Assembly: GCF_002236105.1 (NCBI RefSeq)
Contig: NZ_NIWU01000004.1
Location: forward strand, 248,001-312,000
Origin: Pseudomonas umsongensis
GTDB taxonomy: Bacteria; Pseudomonadota; Gammaproteobacteria; Pseudomonadales; Pseudomonadaceae
Length of the DNA stretch: 64,000 bases
Reading direction: 5' to 3'
In this document: positions 35,601 through 44,565 of the stretch, piece after piece
Layout: every line of letters starts with the position of its first letter
Numbering within the stretch: the first letter of the stretch is position 1
The notes under the pieces: generated by a model
The model's database searches: none
Seen by the model: only the letters and a program-made list of their open reading frames with translations
What the model was told of the DNA's origin: nothing
Translations under genes and position numbers: made by a program

Positions 35601-37070
35601 CGTATCGTCGCCCATCGAGCCCACGGCTTCGTAGCCTTGCTCGCCAAGCGGGCGCAGCACCTGGTCGCGCTCTTCGAACGTGACCTGGTACATCTTCATG
35701 TATTGCTTGAGCTGATCGACGTCGTAGAACGCCGAACCGTGGTCGTTGTCTTCCATGGTCGCCTGGATGCGCAGGGCATTCTTGCGCAGCCATTGCTTGT
35801 ACGGATGACGTGACTTGAGACGGTTGTCGATGGCATCGGTGTCGAGGATCTGACCGGTCTCGGTGTCCACGGCAAAGATCTGGCCAGGCCCCACGCGGCC
35901 CTTGGCGATCACGTCTTCAGGCTGGTAGTTCCAGACACCGATTTCCGAAGCCAGGGTGATGAAACCGTTCTTGGTGGTGACCCAACGCGCCGGACGCAGG
36001 CCGTTACGGTCGAGCAGGCACACCGCGTAGCGACCGTCGGTCATAACCACACCGGCCGGGCCATCCCACGGTTCCATGTGCATCGAGTTGTACTCGTAGA
36101 ACGCACGCAGGTCCGGGTCCATGGTCTCGACGTTCTGCCACGCAGGCGGAATGATCATCCGCACGCCGCGGAACAGATCGATACCACCGGTGACCATCAG
36201 CTCGAGCATGTTGTCCATGCTCGATGAGTCGGAACCGACACGGTTGACCAGCGGGCCGAGTTCTTCCAGATCCATCAGATCGTTGGCGAACTTGGTGCGA
36301 CGGGCCACGGCCCAGTTGCGGTTGCCGGTGATGGTGTTGATCTCGCCGTTGTGCGCCAGGAAGCGGAACGGTTGGGCCAGCGGCCATTTCGGCAGGGTGT
36401 TGGTGGAGAAGCGCTGGTGGAACACGCAAATCGAGGTTTGCAGGCGCTCATCGCTCAGGTCTGGATAGAAGGCGGTCAGGTCCGCCGGCATCATCAGGCC
36501 TTTATAGATAATGGTCTTGTGCGAAAAGCTGCAGACGTAGTGGTCGGTATCGGCGGCGTTGGCCACCGATGAACGACGACGGGAGGTGAACAGCTTGACG
36601 GCCATGTCCTGGTCGCTCAGGCCTTCGCCACCGATGAACACCTGCTCGATCTGTGGCAGGCGCTCAAGGGCCAGGCGGCCGAGGACGCTGGTATCGATCG
36701 GCACTTTGCGCCAGCCGACCAACTGCAGGCCGGCAGCCAGGATCTCGCGGTTCATGTTCTCGCGAGCGGCTTCAGCCTTGACCGGGTCCTGGTTGAAGAA
36801 AACCATGCCCACAGCGTATTGCTTGGGCAGTTCGACGCCGAAGGTTTCCTGGGCGATCGCTCGCAGGAACACGTCCGGCTTTTGAATCAGCAGACCGCAA
36901 CCGTCACCGGTCTTGCCGTCAGCATTAATCCCACCGCGGTGGGTCATGCAGGTCAGGGCCTCGATGGCCGTTTGCAAAAGGGTATGACTGGGCTCGCCCT
37001 GCATATGGGCAATCAGGCCGAAACCGCAGTTATCCTTGAATTCATCTGGTTGGTACAGACCTGCTTTCAT
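32625..37070 (-). CDS. gltB: Glutamate synthase large subunit
   Basis: The 1481-residue protein has an N-terminal class II glutamine amidotransferase domain whose catalytic Cys15 (DNCGFGLIAHMQ) is exposed by removal of a short propeptide, an FMN-binding synthase domain, a 3Fe-4S cluster in GCKYLRICHLNNCATG, and a C-terminal beta-helix domain rich in glycine. It makes two glutamates from glutamine and 2-oxoglutarate in nitrogen assimilation. The ATG at 37070 is preferred to a GTG at 37076. A palindromic array 135-180 bases upstream may regulate it. Confidence 0.97.
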   Translation of the reverse strand: MKAGLYQPDEFKDNCGFGLIAHMQGEPSHTLLQTAIEALTCMTHRGGINADGKTGDGCGLLIQKPDVFLRAIAQETFGVELPKQYAVGMVFFNQDPVKAEAARENMNREILAAGLQLVGWRKVPIDTSVLGRLALERLPQIEQVFIGGEGLSDQDMAVKLFTSRRRSSVANAADTDHYVCSFSHKTIIYKGLMMPADLTAFYPDLSDERLQTSICVFHQRFSTNTLPKWPLAQPFRFLAHNGEINTITGNRNWAVARRTKFANDLMDLEELGPLVNRVGSDSSSMDNMLELMVTGGIDLFRGVRMIIPPAWQNVETMDPDLRAFYEYNSMHMEPWDGPAGVVMTDGRYAVCLLDRNGLRPARWVTTKNGFITLASEIGVWNYQPEDVIAKGRVGPGQIFAVDTETGQILDTDAIDNRLKSRHPYKQWLRKNALRIQATMEDNDHGSAFYDVDQLKQYMKMYQVTFEERDQVLRPLGEQGYEAVGSMGDDTPMAVLSQRVRTPYDYFRQQFAQVTNPPIDPLREAIVMSLEICLGAERNIFQESPEHASRVILSSPVISPAKWRSLMNLDRPGFERQIIDLNYDESVGLEAAIRNVADQAEEAVRAGRTQIVLSDRHIAPGKLPIHASLATGAVHHRLTEKGLRCDSNILVETATARDPHHFAVLIGFGASAVYPFLAYEVLGDLIRTGEVLGDLYEVFKNYRKGITKGLLKILSKMGISTITSYRGAQLFEAIGLSEEVCNLSFKGVPSRIKGARFVDIEAEQKALATEAWSPRKPIQQGGLLKFVHGGEYHAYNPDVVNTLQAAVQQGDYSKFKEYTSLVDNRPVSMIRDLLKVKTLDTPLDMSEIEPLESVLKRFDSAGISLGALSPEAHEALAEAMNRLGARSNSGEGGEDPARYGTIKSSKIKQVATGRFGVTPEYLVNAEVLQIKVAQGAKPGEGGQLPGGKVNGLIAKLRYAVPGVTLISPPPHHDIYSIEDLSQLIFDLKQVNPKALVSVKLVAEAGVGTIAAGVAKAYADLITISGYDGGTGASPLTSIKYAGAPWELGLAETHQTLRGNDLRGKVRVQTDGGLKTGLDVIKAAILGAESFGFGTAPMIALGCKYLRICHLNNCATGVATQNEKLRKDHYIGTVDMVVNFFTYVAEETREWLAKLGVRSLEELIGRTDLLEVLEGQTAKQHHLDLTPLLGSDHVPADKPQFCGVERNPPFDKGLLAEKMVEMATSAINDKSGAEFELDICNCDRSIGARISGDIARKHGNQGMANAPITFRFKGTAGQSFGVWNAGGLNMYLEGDANDYVGKGMTGGKLVIVPPKGSIYKTQDSAIIGNTCLYGATGGKLFAAGTAGERFAVRNSGAHTVVEGTGDHCCEYMTGGFVCVLGKTGYNFGSGMTGGFAYVLDQDNTFVDRVNHELVEIQRISGEAMEAYRSHLQRVLNEYVEETDSEWGRELAENLDDYVRRFWLVKPKAASLKSLLSSTRANPQ

Positions 37071-37203
37071 AGACACTTTCTCACCAGGCTGCCCCTTATC
37101 GAGGCAAATTTCTTTTCAATTCAACCACTTACCATCCGCACCGAACGTACGCCAGCTTTGCGGGGGCAAAAGGGAGGTCATTGTACACACCGACACTTGG
37201 CCT

Positions 37204-37248
37204 CACAAATTTGGCGACGAAATGTCGCAAATCTATGTCGCATTTGTG
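37204..37248. promoter_or_regulatory. Nested dyad array upstream of gltB
   Basis: Outer arms CACAAAT and ATTTGTG flank GCGAC and GTCGC repeats, and ATGTCGCA occurs twice with a 13-base period (37222 and 37235). This arrangement suggests a binding site for a dimeric regulator of gltBD. The regulator is not known. Confidence 0.45.
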
Positions 37249-37393
37249 AAAGGTTTAAAGCGATCTGCTGTGCTAGTCAAAACTTTTTTTAATTTTGACC
37301 GCTACGACTCAAAGACTACTGTGACGCAGACACCACAAGGCACGCAGCCCGAAAGGTTGCGCGCACTTGTAGAAATTTTGAGGTGCTTGGAGA

Positions 37394-37414
37394 GGCGGCC
37401 TGGGTAAGGCCGCC
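37394..37414 (-). terminator. Hairpin after the DamX-like gene
   Basis: GGCGGCC and GGCCGCC form a perfect 7-base stem around a 7-base loop, 7 bases past the stop at 37421. No good U-run follows on the minus strand, so this is a weak terminator or an RNA-stabilising hairpin. Confidence 0.45.
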
Positions 37415-37420
37415 GAATCT

Positions 37421-39010
37421 TCAGCGAGTTGTTGCCAGTTCCTGTTGGACGCTGGCGACAGTGCGAGGCCAAGGTTTACCAGCCTGGACCTTCGCTGGCA
37501 AGGCCTTGATGGCGGAAACGGCTGCATCACGATTGGCGAAGTTGCCGTAGGTGATCACGTAGAGCGGTTTGCCGTTGAGGACTTTCTTGAAATAACGGTA
37601 CTCGCCGCCTTGCTCCTTGACGAAGTTTTGTGCGGCGGTTTCCGAGCTGGTGCCGAGGATCTGCACCACGTAATTACCCGGTGCCTGACCGGCGTACCAG
37701 GTGCCACCGGCAGCCTTGGCGACGGTCGCTGGCTTCTCGGCCGGCTTGGCAGCAGCGGCGGCTGGCTTGGCTGGCGCCGGAGCTGGAGCCGGCTTGGCAA
37801 CCGGAGCAGGCGCTGGCTTGGCGGTAGCGACCTGGGTCGGTGCAGGCGTCGGCTTGGCGGTTGGCGTTGGCGTTGGCGCAGGACCAGCCGGAACGCCCGC
37901 TGGCGGTGCGATCGTAGTCACGGTCGGTGGCGTTGCGCTGGAACCCTCGACCGGCACGCCGTCATCGCCCTCGGTAATGCCACCCGCTGCTTCGGCCAAT
38001 GGAGCACGCATGACAGGTTGCGAATTGCCGACCAACGGCAATGGCGTAGGCTGCGTGTTGCCGGCGAATTCGACGGCCGGAGCACCGCCCGACGAGCCCT
38101 GGCCAAGCGGCAGTTGCGCCTGTTCGTTGGCAGGCGCACCGGTGGTCGGTGTCTTGCTGCGACCAGGCATCAACCAGGCGGCGGCTACCGCGACCACAAC
38201 GACGGCGGAAATCGCCAATACGTGTTTCTTCGGCATATTGAACCCCATACTTGGACGCTTCACCGCTGAGCGGCTGGCAATCATGGCTTCGATCATCGCA
38301 TCGTGGGCAGCCTGGTTGATGTTGCCAGGCCAACCCTCGGAGCTTTCGTGAATATCAGAGATCTGATTTACAGTGAAAAGTTCGATACCCCGGCCGGCGC
38401 CTTCAAGCCGCTGCTCCAGGTATTCACGCGTTTCCTCTTCGGTGTAAGGCTGCAGCTCGATGACGTGGAAGCGTTCTTCCTCGAGTTGCAAAGCCTCAAG
38501 CTGAGCGATCATCGAGGACTCGCCGAACAGGAACACATGCGGACGGCCTTCCGGCGCACCCGCGCCCAAGGCCATCAAGGCTTCAAGCGCGGACTCGTCG
38601 AGCTGCTCGGCATCATCGACCAGCAGATAGACTTCCTGCCCAGTCAGAGCAAGCTGCACCACCTGTTTCAGAATTGCCCCGATCTCAGCCTGGGCAACGT
38701 CCAGTGCCTGGGCAACCTGGCGCAACACGCCAGCCGAATCACCCGCACCACGGGCGGAAACCACCACGCTTTGCACGGTCTGCTTGTTGGTACTGGCCAC
38801 CAGGGCCTGGCGCAGCAGGGTCTTGCCACTGCCATGCGGACCTGTGACCACCAACAGCAGCTGGCTGTAACGCGCCAGATGGTGCAACTGCCCCAGCACC
38901 GGCTTGCGCTGGGCAGGGAAAAACTTGAAGCCAGGGACCCGTGGAGCAAACGGGTCATGACTCAACTGGTAGTGGCCGAGGAAAGCCTCGTCGGCATGCA
39001 AACTAGTCAT
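37421..39010 (-). CDS. DamX-like protein: AAA ATPase with SPOR domain
   Basis: The 529-residue protein has an ExeA-type AAA domain (Walker A GPHGSGKT at 57-64, Walker B YLLVDDAEQ at 128-136), one membrane helix at about 263-281, a long Ala/Pro/Lys linker of repeated APAPAKP-type units, and a C-terminal SPOR domain (about 435-515) that binds denuded peptidoglycan at the septum. It is a cell-division accessory protein in the inner membrane. The order aroK-aroB-this gene-gltB is the usual Pseudomonas arrangement. It lies 10 bases after aroB. Confidence 0.9.
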   Translation of the reverse strand: MTSLHADEAFLGHYQLSHDPFAPRVPGFKFFPAQRKPVLGQLHHLARYSQLLLVVTGPHGSGKTLLRQALVASTNKQTVQSVVVSARGAGDSAGVLRQVAQALDVAQAEIGAILKQVVQLALTGQEVYLLVDDAEQLDESALEALMALGAGAPEGRPHVFLFGESSMIAQLEALQLEEERFHVIELQPYTEEETREYLEQRLEGAGRGIELFTVNQISDIHESSEGWPGNINQAAHDAMIEAMIASRSAVKRPSMGFNMPKKHVLAISAVVVVAVAAAWLMPGRSKTPTTGAPANEQAQLPLGQGSSGGAPAVEFAGNTQPTPLPLVGNSQPVMRAPLAEAAGGITEGDDGVPVEGSSATPPTVTTIAPPAGVPAGPAPTPTPTAKPTPAPTQVATAKPAPAPVAKPAPAPAPAKPAAAAAKPAEKPATVAKAAGGTWYAGQAPGNYVVQILGTSSETAAQNFVKEQGGEYRYFKKVLNGKPLYVITYGNFANRDAAVSAIKALPAKVQAGKPWPRTVASVQQELATTR

Positions 39011-39020
39011 CGCGTTCTTA

Positions 39021-40121
39021 TTAACCTTTAAGCTGAGCCAGGGCGCGATAATCCGCTCCCAGCGTGGCCTGTAGAACCTCTTTCGGATAATCGTCGGTCA
39101 CTACCGCTTCGCCCATGTGGCGCAGCAGCACCAGGCGCAAACGACCGTCGATCACTTTCTTGTCAATTGCCATGTGTTCGAGAAAATCGGCTGCCGTCAT
39201 TTCTTCAGGCGGAATAACCGGCAGGCCGGCGCGCTGGAACAGGCGAATGCCGCGATCGCGATCCTGTTCGCTGATCCAGCCCAGGCGCGCGGACATCTCC
39301 AAAGCCATGACAGTGCCAGCAGCCACCGCTTCACCATGTAGCCAGACACCATAGCCCATGTGGGTCTCGATGGCGTGACCGAAGGTGTGCCCCAGGTTGA
39401 GCGTTGCCCGTACACCAGTTTCTTTCTCGTCGGCGCCGACCACGGCCGCCTTGGCCGCACAGGAGCGCTCGATGGCATAGGTGAGGGCTTGCTGATCCAG
39501 GTTGCGCAGGCGGTCGACGTTGTCTTCGAGCCAGGTCAGGAACGGCTCATCGCAGATCAACCCATACTTGATGACTTCGGCCAGGCCGGCGGACAGCTCG
39601 CGGGCCGGCAGCGTATTGAGGGAGGCGGTGTCGATAAGCACGACGTTCGGCTGATAGAAGGCGCCGACCATGTTCTTGCCCAGCGGATGATTGATACCGG
39701 TCTTGCCACCCACCGAAGAGTCAACCTGCGACAGCAGCGTGGTCGGAACCTGGATAAAATCGACACCGCGCTGGTAGCAGGCTGCCGCAAAGCCGGCCAT
39801 GTCGCCAATCACGCCGCCACCCAGGGCGATCACCGTGGTGCGCCGATCGTGCCGCGCGGTCAGCAGACCGTCGAAAATCAGTTGCAGGGTTTCCCAGGTC
39901 TTGAAGGCCTCGCCGTCGGGCAACACCACGGAAATCACCGAGAACTGCGCAAGGCTGCGGGTCAGGCGTTCGAGATAGAGAGGCGCAACGGTTTCATTGG
40001 AAATGATCGCCACTTGCCGTCCGCGAATGTGCGGGGCCAGCAGCTCAGGCTGGTCCAACAAACCTTCGCCAATATGAATCGGGTAGCTGCGCTCGCCTAG
40101 ATCGACCTTGAGTGTCTGCAT
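39021..40121 (-). CDS. aroB: 3-dehydroquinate synthase
   Basis: The 366-residue protein has the NAD-binding segment DGEAFKTWE, then ALGGGVIGDMAGFAAA and PTTLLSQVDSSVGGKTGIN, which are hallmarks of AroB, and metal-ligand histidines in LNLGHTFGHAIE. It converts DAHP to 3-dehydroquinate, the second step of the shikimate pathway. It lies downstream of aroK with a 151-base gap and upstream of the DamX-like gene. Confidence 0.98.
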   Translation of the reverse strand: MQTLKVDLGERSYPIHIGEGLLDQPELLAPHIRGRQVAIISNETVAPLYLERLTRSLAQFSVISVVLPDGEAFKTWETLQLIFDGLLTARHDRRTTVIALGGGVIGDMAGFAAACYQRGVDFIQVPTTLLSQVDSSVGGKTGINHPLGKNMVGAFYQPNVVLIDTASLNTLPARELSAGLAEVIKYGLICDEPFLTWLEDNVDRLRNLDQQALTYAIERSCAAKAAVVGADEKETGVRATLNLGHTFGHAIETHMGYGVWLHGEAVAAGTVMALEMSARLGWISEQDRDRGIRLFQRAGLPVIPPEEMTAADFLEHMAIDKKVIDGRLRLVLLRHMGEAVVTDDYPKEVLQATLGADYRALAQLKG

Positions 40122-40272
40122 GTGTCCCCACAGTGAAGATGGAATCAGGCAACCTGCCTTGGGTTAACGAATGTCTACGGCCACCGCGGGTGTGACGTCG
40201 CTCGATGGCCATTCGCCACAACCTCGAGCGGTCATGGCAGGAGGCCGAGGATAGCGCATTTCGTGCGACGCT

Positions 40273-40791
40273 TTAACGGGGCGGCAATTGCTGCAAACGC
40301 TCCAGGATATCGAGCACGACCATTCGCGGCGGTCGTTCATCCGTTTCCACCACCAGATCGGCGATTTCCCGATAAAGAGGGTCGCGAATGGCCAAAAGGT
40401 CCCTGAGGGTCTTGGCCGGATCGGCTGTACGCAACAATGGCCGATTGCGGTCGCGTGAAGTGCGGCCGACCTGCTGCTCGACGGAGGCATGCAGATAGAC
40501 CACACGTCCGCCAGCGCGCAGCGCCCGACGATTGGCCTCGCGCATGACCGCGCCACCGCCTGTCGCCAGCACCACGCCGTCGTAATCGCACAGCTCGGCA
40601 ATCATTGCCTGCTCGCGCTCACGAAAGCCCGGTTCGCCTTCCTTGTCGAAGATCCATGGGATATTGGCGCCCGTGCGTAATTCAATTTCCTTATCGGAAT
40701 CTTTGAATGGCAAGCGCAGCTCTTTGGCCAGCAATCGGCCGATGGTGCTTTTTCCAGCCCCCATCGGTCCTACAAGTATCAAATTTCGCAC
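40273..40791 (-). CDS. aroK: Shikimate kinase
   Basis: The 172-residue P-loop kinase has GPMGAGKSTIGR near the N-terminus, the shikimate-binding DSDKEIELR and a GGGAV turn (VLATGGGAVMR). It phosphorylates shikimate with ATP in the aromatic amino acid pathway. It starts four bases after the pilQ stop, so it is the distal part of the pilMNOPQ-aroK-aroB transcript. Confidence 0.98.
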   Translation of the reverse strand: MRNLILVGPMGAGKSTIGRLLAKELRLPFKDSDKEIELRTGANIPWIFDKEGEPGFREREQAMIAELCDYDGVVLATGGGAVMREANRRALRAGGRVVYLHASVEQQVGRTSRDRNRPLLRTADPAKTLRDLLAIRDPLYREIADLVVETDERPPRMVVLDILERLQQLPPR

Positions 40792-40795
40792 AGAA

Positions 40796-42844
40796 TCAAC
40801 GACTCACAGCAATCGCCTGGTTATTCATGATACGCGGTGTGAGAAACACCAACAGCTCGGATTTTTTCTCCGAAACCACGTCACGCCGGAAAAGGCGGCC
40901 AAGATACGGCACATCGCCAAGAAATGGCACCTTATCTACAACCTTGCTTTGAGTATTTGAGAAAACACCACCAATGACGATGGTCTCGCCATCGTTGACC
41001 AGGACCTTGGCATTGACTTCGTTTTTCTTGATCGGCGGCACATCCTGGACCTTGTTCAGGTAATCCGGCTCATCCTTGGTGACCTTGACCTCCATGATGA
41101 TCCGGTTGTCCGGCGTGATCTGCGGCGTCACCTCCAGCGATAGCGAAGCCTCTTTGAACGAGACCGAAGTAGCGCCGCTGGAGCTGGCTTCCTGGTAGGG
41201 AATCTCGGTGCCCTTGAGGATCTTTGCGGTTTCCTTGTCGGAAGTGACGACCTTGGGTTGCGAGACGATTTCGCCATTGCCGGTCTTTTCCATGGCCGTC
41301 AATTCAAGGTCCAGCAAGACGTTGTCGGTGATGAAGGCGATGCCGATGCCCGATGTGTTGTTGGCGACCCCCAGGTCGACGAACGGCGAGCTGGTGCTAC
41401 CGCCGTCGCTGGTGCCGTTACCGACTCCCGAGGCATTCCAGTTGCCTTTGTTCTGTATTGAGCCTCCCCAACGCACGCCAAGGCTCTTGTCGTAGTCAAC
41501 GTTGGCTTCAACGATACGCGCCTCGATCATCACCTGACGTACCGGAATATCCAGCTGCGCAACGATGCGCCGCAGTTCGTCGAGCCGGTCCTGGGTCTGG
41601 TAGGCAATGATGTTGTTGGTGCGTTCATCGACCGTGATCGATCCCCGTTCGTCGGCTTTCGCCTCGGCGTTGGTCACCGACTGGAACAGTTTGGCGATAT
41701 CGGCCGCCTTGGCGTAATTGACCTGCAACAGCTCCCGACGCAGTGGTGCCAGGTCGGCAATCTGCTTTTGCGACTCCAGCTCCTGGCGTTCACGGGCGGC
41801 AATTTCGTCGGCCGGAGCGACGAGCAACACATTACCCAGCTTGCGCTTGTCCAGGCCCTTGGTTTTCAGTACCAGGTCCAGCGCCTGGTCCCAGGGTACG
41901 TTTTGCAGGCGCAGGGTAATTCCCCCCTGGACCGTGTCACTGGCGACGAGATTGAGGTTGGTGAAATCGGCGATCAGTTGCAGTACCGAGCGCACGTCGA
42001 TGTCCTGGAAATTCAGCGAAAGCTTTTCACCGCTGTAGGCATTGCGATCGGCGTTGCGCTTTTGCAGGTCGTCGACCGTCATCGGACGAATGCTGACGGT
42101 CAGCTTGTTGTCGGTCTGGTAGGTCGAATAGTCAAAGGCACCGCTGGGTTCTATGGTGATGGTCGCCTTGTCCCCCGTGGCACTGGCATTGACGAATTGT
42201 ACCGGTGTGGCGAAATCCTTCACATCCAGGCGCACACGCAACGGCTCGGGCAATCGGGTCTTGTTGAAGCCGAGAACGATCTTGCCTTCGCGCTCCTGGA
42301 TATCGGGTGCAATGGACGGATCCGACAAGTCGATCACGACATTGCCTTCGCCCTCGGTACCCCGCTGGAAATCCACCGCACGAATCGCTTTGCCTGTCGG
42401 TGCAACCGCGCGCGCCGGAACCGGGACCGGTACAGCAGCGGCCGCTCTTGGCGCAGGGCTTTTACCTCCCTGCCCGACGACCACAAACAGGTTATTGCCT
42501 TCGACCCGCATGTCGTAGGGGCTCAACTGGGTCAGGTTGATGATCAGCCGCGCACGATCCTTGGCCTCCACCACGGTCGCGCTGCGGGCATTGCCACTGC
42601 CCAGGTCGCGAGTTTTGCTCGCCAGCTGACTGACGACACCGGGCAGATCCAGGGCAATCCGGGCAGGAGAGTCCGTCGTATAGCCACGGGGCGTCGGAGG
42701 CGGTTGGTCGAACACCAGCTTCAACTCGACGCGGTCTCCCGGCAACGCGGCGACATCCAGCGCCTTGAGGTTGGCCGCTTGTACCATCGGTGACAGCAAC
42801 GCTATCCATAGCGATACCCCGAGGGTGGAGAAAATCCTGTTCAT
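40796..42844 (-). CDS. pilQ: Type IV pilus secretin
   Basis: The 682-residue protein has a signal peptide ending MVQAAN, two AMIN domains that bind peptidoglycan (about residues 25-250), an STN/N0 domain (LNFQDIDVRSVLQLIADF), an N1 domain, and the secretin domain with TEIPYQEASS and KVPFLGDVPYLGRLF. It forms the outer-membrane gate for the pilus. It ends the pilMNOPQ set. Confidence 0.97.
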   Translation of the reverse strand: MNRIFSTLGVSLWIALLSPMVQAANLKALDVAALPGDRVELKLVFDQPPPTPRGYTTDSPARIALDLPGVVSQLASKTRDLGSGNARSATVVEAKDRARLIINLTQLSPYDMRVEGNNLFVVVGQGGKSPAPRAAAAVPVPVPARAVAPTGKAIRAVDFQRGTEGEGNVVIDLSDPSIAPDIQEREGKIVLGFNKTRLPEPLRVRLDVKDFATPVQFVNASATGDKATITIEPSGAFDYSTYQTDNKLTVSIRPMTVDDLQKRNADRNAYSGEKLSLNFQDIDVRSVLQLIADFTNLNLVASDTVQGGITLRLQNVPWDQALDLVLKTKGLDKRKLGNVLLVAPADEIAARERQELESQKQIADLAPLRRELLQVNYAKAADIAKLFQSVTNAEAKADERGSITVDERTNNIIAYQTQDRLDELRRIVAQLDIPVRQVMIEARIVEANVDYDKSLGVRWGGSIQNKGNWNASGVGNGTSDGGSTSSPFVDLGVANNTSGIGIAFITDNVLLDLELTAMEKTGNGEIVSQPKVVTSDKETAKILKGTEIPYQEASSSGATSVSFKEASLSLEVTPQITPDNRIIMEVKVTKDEPDYLNKVQDVPPIKKNEVNAKVLVNDGETIVIGGVFSNTQSKVVDKVPFLGDVPYLGRLFRRDVVSEKKSELLVFLTPRIMNNQAIAVSR

Positions 42845-42857
42845 TGTACGAGTTCCA

Positions 42858-43382
42858 CTATGAGTGCTCTTTCAAAGGAAGGATCCGCGGCCGCTCCAGC
42901 CAGGCACCTTCGCCGTCAGGAACGATTTCTACCACTTCGACTTGCGAGCCACTGATGGCGACAATCCGGCCGTCGTTACGCCCCAGGTAATCACCGACTT
43001 TCAGCCGATGCACCCCACCAGCGCCGCGCAGCAGTGCAAAGGAGCCTGCCGCATTGGAAATCGTGCCGACCATTTCAAACTGCTCGATATTGAAACCCTC
43101 GAGGTACTGCTTGACCCGGCTGGGGTCAGGCTTGACGTTGCGCGCACCTTGTTGGTGTGCCAGATCGACCTTGACCTGCCGTGAAAACGGGCTACGCAAG
43201 TTGGCGGCGTTGTAGGTGAACGTCGGGTAAGACCGAAATGTCGGCGTTGGTTCAATTTTGCCCGGCGCCCGAAGGCGCATTTCGTTCATGTAGGCGTCCA
43301 GGTCGCTGAAATCATCGCCGCCGTCACAGCCAGCCAATAAGGCGACCAAAACCACTATCGAACAACCACGTAGCGGGCTCAT
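42858..43382 (-). CDS. pilP: Type IV pilus alignment lipoprotein
   Basis: The 174-residue protein has a lipoprotein signal with lipobox LLAGC (Cys about 19 residues in), an unstructured stretch with NLRSPF, and a C-terminal beta domain (FALLRGAGGVHRLKVGDYLG) that contacts PilQ. It connects the inner-membrane PilMNO complex to the secretin. The ATG at 43382 shares a base with the pilO stop; an in-frame TTG one codon upstream is less likely. Confidence 0.95.
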   Translation of the reverse strand: MSPLRGCSIVVLVALLAGCDGGDDFSDLDAYMNEMRLRAPGKIEPTPTFRSYPTFTYNAANLRSPFSRQVKVDLAHQQGARNVKPDPSRVKQYLEGFNIEQFEMVGTISNAAGSFALLRGAGGVHRLKVGDYLGRNDGRIVAISGSQVEVVEIVPDGEGAWLERPRILPLKEHS

Positions 43383-44002
43383 CAATTCAGTCCCTTGTCG
43401 TTGTAGCGGTAAGTCCTGGCCAGGATGCTCATGCGCAATTTCGGTCCGTCGTCTGGATTGACCGGCGCGAGGTCGAAATCATGCAGGGTGACGATACGCG
43501 GCAACCCGGCCACGCCACTGACAAAAGTGGCCAGGTCGTGATAGGCACCGGTGACCGTGATCTTGATCGGCAGTTCGATGTAGAACGGCTGGGTGACCTC
43601 CGGCAACAGCTTGATCTCTTCGAACTCCAGGCCGCTGCCCAGCCCTGTTCGAGTGATATCTTCCAGCAGGCCTGGGACTTCAGTGTCGCTGGGGAGTTGC
43701 CGTAGCAGAACACCGAAGGCATTCTCCATCTCCTTCATCTGCTGGGAGTAAAGTTCCAGATTCGCCGCCATTTGGGATTTGCTGGCAAATTGCTCCTTGA
43801 GGGTCGACTCCTCCTCTCGCTTGAGCTCAAGCTGGTTTTCAAGCTCGCTCGTGGAAAAGTTGTAGCCGATCGACAGCACCAGGACCGCGACCACAATGCC
43901 CATCAGGACTTTAATCGCGGGTGGCCAGGCCCCCATGTTGTGAGTATCCAGATCGTTGATATCGATCCTGCGCAACCCGTCGAGCCATTCGGACGGACTC
44001 AT
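43382..44002 (-). CDS. pilO: Type IV pilus inner-membrane protein O
   Basis: The 206-residue protein has a short cytoplasmic tail, a membrane helix at about residues 28-48, a periplasmic coiled coil rich in Glu and Lys, and a ferredoxin-like core. This matches PilO, which pairs with PilN. It overlaps both neighbours by a few bases. Confidence 0.95.
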   Translation of the reverse strand: MSPSEWLDGLRRIDINDLDTHNMGAWPPAIKVLMGIVVAVLVLSIGYNFSTSELENQLELKREEESTLKEQFASKSQMAANLELYSQQMKEMENAFGVLLRQLPSDTEVPGLLEDITRTGLGSGLEFEEIKLLPEVTQPFYIELPIKITVTGAYHDLATFVSGVAGLPRIVTLHDFDLAPVNPDDGPKLRMSILARTYRYNDKGLN

Positions 44003-44565
44003 TCGCCATCCTCCACGGCCGCGGTCCGGGTTTGACGAACGGTCAACTGAAAAACATTGGCCTGGTCCAGTTGGCCCGAGGTCGTCGCCTTGACTTCAGT
44101 CAGGCTGGGCGCATCGAACCAGTCGGACGCCTCCAGGTTTCGCATCAGGTCTGAAACACGGTTGTTCGATTGCGCCGCCCCAGTGATGGACAAGGTCTTG
44201 CCCGTCATTTTGACTTCGGTGAAATACACCCCATCGGGCAAGGTCCGCGCCAGTTGATCAAATATTCGCCCGCTGATCGGGCGATTACCTTGCAAGTCCT
44301 GGATGATGCTCATGCGCTCGACCAATTGTTGGCGACGAGCCTTGAGATCGCTGATCTGCTTGATCCGCTCGTCGACCATGGCGATCTGTCTGCCGATGTA
44401 GTCGTTACGTGCAATCTGCCGCTCGATAGCTCCGCCGATGACCTGGTTGAGCACGAGCAAGGCGCCTGCCGAACCCAGCACTACAGCTGCCAGCACCACG
44501 AGGAAGCGCTTGCGCCGCTCTTCCCGTCGCTCTTCGCGCCAGGGTAATAGATTGATCCGCGCCAT
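43999..44565 (-). CDS. pilN: Type IV pilus inner-membrane protein N
   Basis: The 188-residue protein starts ARINLLPWREERREER, the conserved N-terminal peptide of PilN that docks in the PilM groove, followed by one membrane helix (about 22-42) and a coiled-coil periplasmic domain. The ATG at 44565 is set by this peptide; the open frame reaches further upstream into pilM. Confidence 0.96.
   Translation of the reverse strand: MARINLLPWREERREERRKRFLVVLAAVVLGSAGALLVLNQVIGGAIERQIARNDYIGRQIAMVDERIKQISDLKARRQQLVERMSIIQDLQGNRPISGRIFDQLARTLPDGVYFTEVKMTGKTLSITGAAQSNNRVSDLMRNLEASDWFDAPSLTEVKATTSGQLDQANVFQLTVRQTRTAAVEDGE

Larger units (their letters stand above)
37071..37420. other. Intergenic region between gltB and the DamX-like gene
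   Basis: These 350 bases hold no convincing gene. They contain the expected gltBD promoter, a 45-base dyad array at 37204-37248, and near the left end of the DamX-like gene a GC-rich hairpin at 37394-37414. The remaining sequence is AT-rich without further structure that I can support. Confidence 0.6.

Noticed and set aside
32781..35813. A 1010-codon open frame antisense to gltB
   Set aside because: It lies entirely opposite a well-supported gltB with conserved motifs. Its composition is what GC-rich third positions produce on the other strand, and no domain is recognisable.
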